Assembly: GCA_965230525.1 (NCBI GenBank)
Contig: OZ246008.1
Location: 1,054,001-1,118,000, forward strand
Origin: GCA-002733465 sp965230525
Lineage (GTDB): Bacteria; Pseudomonadota; Gammaproteobacteria; Enterobacterales; Kangiellaceae
Direction: 5' to 3'
Length of the DNA stretch: 64,000 nucleotides
Shown here: positions 61,689 through 64,000 of the stretch, piece by piece
How the letters are laid out: each line of letters opens with the position of its first letter
How positions within the stretch are numbered: position 1 is the first letter of the stretch
Notes under the pieces: model-generated
Database searches by the model: none
What the model saw: the letters and a program-made list of their open reading frames with translations, nothing else
Told to the model about the DNA's origin: nothing
Program-made: the position numbers and the translations under genes

Positions 61689-63731
61689 ATGAAAAAGCTC
61701 CTTAGTACGATATGCTTACTCGTATCGTTGCCACTACTTGCCAAATCAACCGACACTCTTCAGTTAGAGGATGTGTTTACTTTGGAATATGCATCTAACC
61801 TTCAAGTCACCGGTAACGGTACAGAAGTCTATTTTGTCAGAAATTACATGGATATTCACAGCGATAAAAAACTAGGTAATATCTGGAAGGTTGATAAAGA
61901 CAAAAACTTAGTGCCCGTGACAAGTGGTTTACACATGGATTACTCCCCTGCTCTTTCGCCTGATGAAAAAAAACTGGCGTTTATATCCACTGCAAGTGGA
62001 AAACCGCAAATTCATATGAAATGGCTTGAAAATGGGCAATCAGCGGTGATGACTCATTTCAGTAATGCACCGAGTAATATCAGTTGGTCGCCCGATGGAA
62101 AATCGATTGCATTTACTCAGTTTGTTCCGGGCCAATCTAAATCGGTGGTGTCATTACCCGGTAAACCAAAAGGTGCTAAATGGGCCAAACCGGCCAGCTA
62201 CATTGATGACGTTTATTACCGAGTTGATGGTGCAGGTTATTTGCCAGCCGGAAACACTCATATTTTTGTTATGTCAGCTGAAGGTGGCTCGGCACGACAA
62301 CTAACAAAAGGCGAGTTTAATCATGCTAGCTCCCTCAGTTGGAGTAAAAAAGGCGATAAAATATATTTTTCAGCAAACCTCGATCCCGAAGGTGAACTAA
62401 AGCCACCCAATTCAGAAGTTTACTCAGTATCAGTTGCCGATGGGAAAGTGACTCAGCTTACCTCGAGAAACGGTCCAGATTTTAGCCCTGTCGTTTCACC
62501 TAACGGAAAATTAATTGCTTATCTTGGTTACGATCAGCAAAAAACTAATTATGAAAATACTCAAGTTTATTTAATGGGAATTGATGGAAGTAATCCGCGC
62601 TCGATTACAGCCGATCTCGATCGAAGTGTTGCCGGTATTCAATGGGCCGATAACAGTAAGAGTTTATATATAGAATACGATGACCGCGGTGATTCGGTGA
62701 TCGCTTCGTTGAGCTTAAAAGGCAAACGTAAACTGATTACGCGAAAAATGGGTGGACAAGCTTTTGGACGGCCTTATACCGGCGGAGAGTTTGATGTTTC
62801 AGCTAATGGTACAGTGGCCTTTACCTATTCCGATCCACTAAGACCAGCCGATATCGCAATTAACCATCGTACCAAAACTAAAGTTCTAACTTCACTAAAT
62901 GAAGATGCGCTCGCGCATAAAACGTTAGCGGAAGTGAAAGAAATTTCGGTGAAGTCTTCTTTTGATGGTCGTAATATCCAGGCTTGGGTTGCTTATCCGC
63001 CCGGCTATCAACAAGGGATAAAAGATGGTCAAAGTTACCCACTCATTTTAGAAATTCATGGTGGACCAACGACTGCTTACGGACCGCATTTTTCGACCGA
63101 AATTCAACTGATGGCAGCGGCCGGTTATGTGGTGGTTTATGCAAACCCAAGAGGAAGTAGCAGTTATGGTAAGGAGTTTGCACAAACTATCCACCACAAT
63201 TATCCCAGTAATGATTACGATGATCTAATGTCGACGGTCGATGCGGTGATTGCCGCCGGTGGCATTGATAAAAAACGGTTGTATGTTACAGGCGGTTCAG
63301 GTGGCGGAGTTTTAACAGCTTGGATCATTGGGCATACTAACCGATTTGCAGCCGCAGTGGTGGCTAAGCCTGTTATTAACTGGTACAGCTTTGTATTAAC
63401 CGCTGATTTTTACCCGTTTTTTGCCAGTAATTGGTTTGCAAAAAAACCATGGGAAGATGCTGAAGCCTACATGGTTCGTTCACCTATAAGCTATGTTGGC
63501 AATGTTGAAACGCCGACCATGCTATTGACCGGTGAGTCAGATTATCGAACACCCATTTCTGAAAGTGAGCAGTTTTATCAAGCGTTAAAGCTAGAAAAAG
63601 TACCGGCAGCGATGGTAAGAATTCCCGATGCTGGTCATGGTATTTATCGTCGACCAAGTAACTTGATGTCTAAGGTGGCTCATATTTTGTGGTGGTTCGA
63701 TAAATATAATCCGCAAGAAAACAAAGACTAA
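61689..63731 (+). CDS. S9-family prolyl-oligopeptidase-like peptidase
   Basis: A 680-residue secreted peptidase with signal peptide (about 1-19). The N-terminal beta-propeller (about 25-410; repeats like ISWSPDGKSIAF, LSWSKKGDKIYF) gates a C-terminal alpha/beta-hydrolase domain with catalytic Ser in GGSGGGVL, Asp in GESDYRTP and His in DAGHGIYRRPSN. The family trims acylated or proline-containing peptides. AGGAAG precedes the ATG. It follows a tandem-repeat array and is 10 bp before an acetyltransferase gene. Confidence 0.92.
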   Translation: MKKLLSTICLLVSLPLLAKSTDTLQLEDVFTLEYASNLQVTGNGTEVYFVRNYMDIHSDKKLGNIWKVDKDKNLVPVTSGLHMDYSPALSPDEKKLAFISTASGKPQIHMKWLENGQSAVMTHFSNAPSNISWSPDGKSIAFTQFVPGQSKSVVSLPGKPKGAKWAKPASYIDDVYYRVDGAGYLPAGNTHIFVMSAEGGSARQLTKGEFNHASSLSWSKKGDKIYFSANLDPEGELKPPNSEVYSVSVADGKVTQLTSRNGPDFSPVVSPNGKLIAYLGYDQQKTNYENTQVYLMGIDGSNPRSITADLDRSVAGIQWADNSKSLYIEYDDRGDSVIASLSLKGKRKLITRKMGGQAFGRPYTGGEFDVSANGTVAFTYSDPLRPADIAINHRTKTKVLTSLNEDALAHKTLAEVKEISVKSSFDGRNIQAWVAYPPGYQQGIKDGQSYPLILEIHGGPTTAYGPHFSTEIQLMAAAGYVVVYANPRGSSSYGKEFAQTIHHNYPSNDYDDLMSTVDAVIAAGGIDKKRLYVTGGSGGGVLTAWIIGHTNRFAAAVVAKPVINWYSFVLTADFYPFFASNWFAKKPWEDAEAYMVRSPISYVGNVETPTMLLTGESDYRTPISESEQFYQALKLEKVPAAMVRIPDAGHGIYRRPSNLMSKVAHILWWFDKYNPQENKD

Positions 63732-63741
63732 TTATTGTAGA

Positions 63742-64000
63742 ATGATGAGTCAGTTAGTAATAAGACAGGCTAATCTCGATGATTCCGAAATTATCTTTGA
63801 CTATATTATTAAACTGGCTCACTTAGAAAAATTTCCATTTGAAATTTCTGTCACCTTAGAAGCTTTACAGACTAACCTGTTCAGCGATGACTCGGTCGCT
63901 AAATGTTTGATATTTTGCATTGCCAATAAGCCTGTTGGTTTCGCAGTTTACTATTTCACCTTTTCAACTTGTTTGGGAAAGAAAGGGCTGCATCTAGAGG
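63742..64000 (+). CDS. GNAT-family acetyltransferase (3' end beyond window)
   Basis: An open frame from ATG 63742 (a second ATG at 63745) to the window edge. The first 86 residues match a GNAT N-terminus: LVIRQANLDDSEIIFDYIIKLAHLEKF, then KPVGFAVYYFTFSTCLGKKGLHLE, the order seen in diamine N-acetyltransferase-like proteins. The acetyl-CoA loop lies beyond the window. It follows the S9 peptidase gene by 10 bp and is probably cotranscribed with it. Confidence 0.8.
   Translation, partial: MMSQLVIRQANLDDSEIIFDYIIKLAHLEKFPFEISVTLEALQTNLFSDDSVAKCLIFCIANKPVGFAVYYFTFSTCLGKKGLHLE

Noticed and set aside
1..64000. tRNA, rRNA, CRISPR, transposase or phage genes
   Set aside because: I looked for cloverleaf-like sequences, regular repeats with spacers and the usual protein motifs and saw none; a tRNAscan/Infernal run would settle it.

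Overview
The window looks like chromosomal DNA of a moderately AT-rich, aerobic, probably marine gammaproteobacterium. The support is NtrB/NtrC, PhoB/PhoR, IbpA, MgsA and SerA of clear gammaproteobacterial type, many secreted proteases and peptidoglycan hydrolases, a TonB-dependent receptor, and a MipA/DUF3019/two-component operon of the kind known from Shewanella- and Alteromonas-like bacteria. The exact family (Kangiellaceae-like is one guess) is inference. I see no rRNA, tRNA, CRISPR array, transposase or phage gene.

Layout. 1-4020 (minus): a Sel1-repeat lipoprotein cut by the window edge, behind a secreted DUF3857/transglutaminase protein. 4184-7372 (plus): TetR regulator, ABC1/UbiB-type kinase, a small membrane protein and a molybdopterin-binding-domain protein, tightly packed. 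7407-8117: DUF599 membrane protein. 8376-13674 (minus): a four-gene secreted operon with a lysozyme-like transglycosylase carrying SH3-like modules, two proteins of unknown function and an M23 endopeptidase with three N-terminal repeats; an AraC regulator diverges from it. 15108-26831: chalcone-isomerase-like protein, lipoproteins, a gluzincin-type peptidase, a subtilase with PKD domain and a GlyGly-CTERM-like tail, an SDR, fused gene remnants, an MltF-like transglycosylase with two solute-binding domains, cardiolipin synthase and an MBL-fold hydrolase. 27026-32761: a very large hybrid histidine kinase whose Hpt domain is interrupted by an in-frame TAG. 32898-38662: TonB-dependent receptor, then mipA-DUF3019-response regulator-kinase. 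38760-46067: DMT transporter, epimerase, uracil-DNA glycosylase-like protein, a threonine-synthase-like enzyme and ntrBC.

46540-48837 (plus) has an accessory flavour: DUF2971 protein, ECF sigma factor with VOC protein, and GNAT acetyltransferase. 48827-51374 (minus) is a DUF3179 lipoprotein / outer-membrane protein / TlpA operon. The rest is housekeeping: serA, a stand-alone acyl carrier protein, phoBR behind a PHO box, mgsA, an HDOD protein, bluB, ibpA behind a sigma-32 promoter, a DegQ-type protease, an ACT protein and an S9 peptidase.

The most interesting new element is at about 41557-41884. Between two minus-strand genes, the plus strand carries two NtrC-like half-sites 31 bp apart, a sigma-54 promoter with exact spacing, and a predicted transcript of about 193 nt with two nested stems and a strong intrinsic terminator. 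This is a probable nitrogen-regulated small RNA. The ntrBC operon lies 1.7 kb away and has its own full NtrC palindrome upstream of ntrB, so the two may form one local nitrogen-response circuit.
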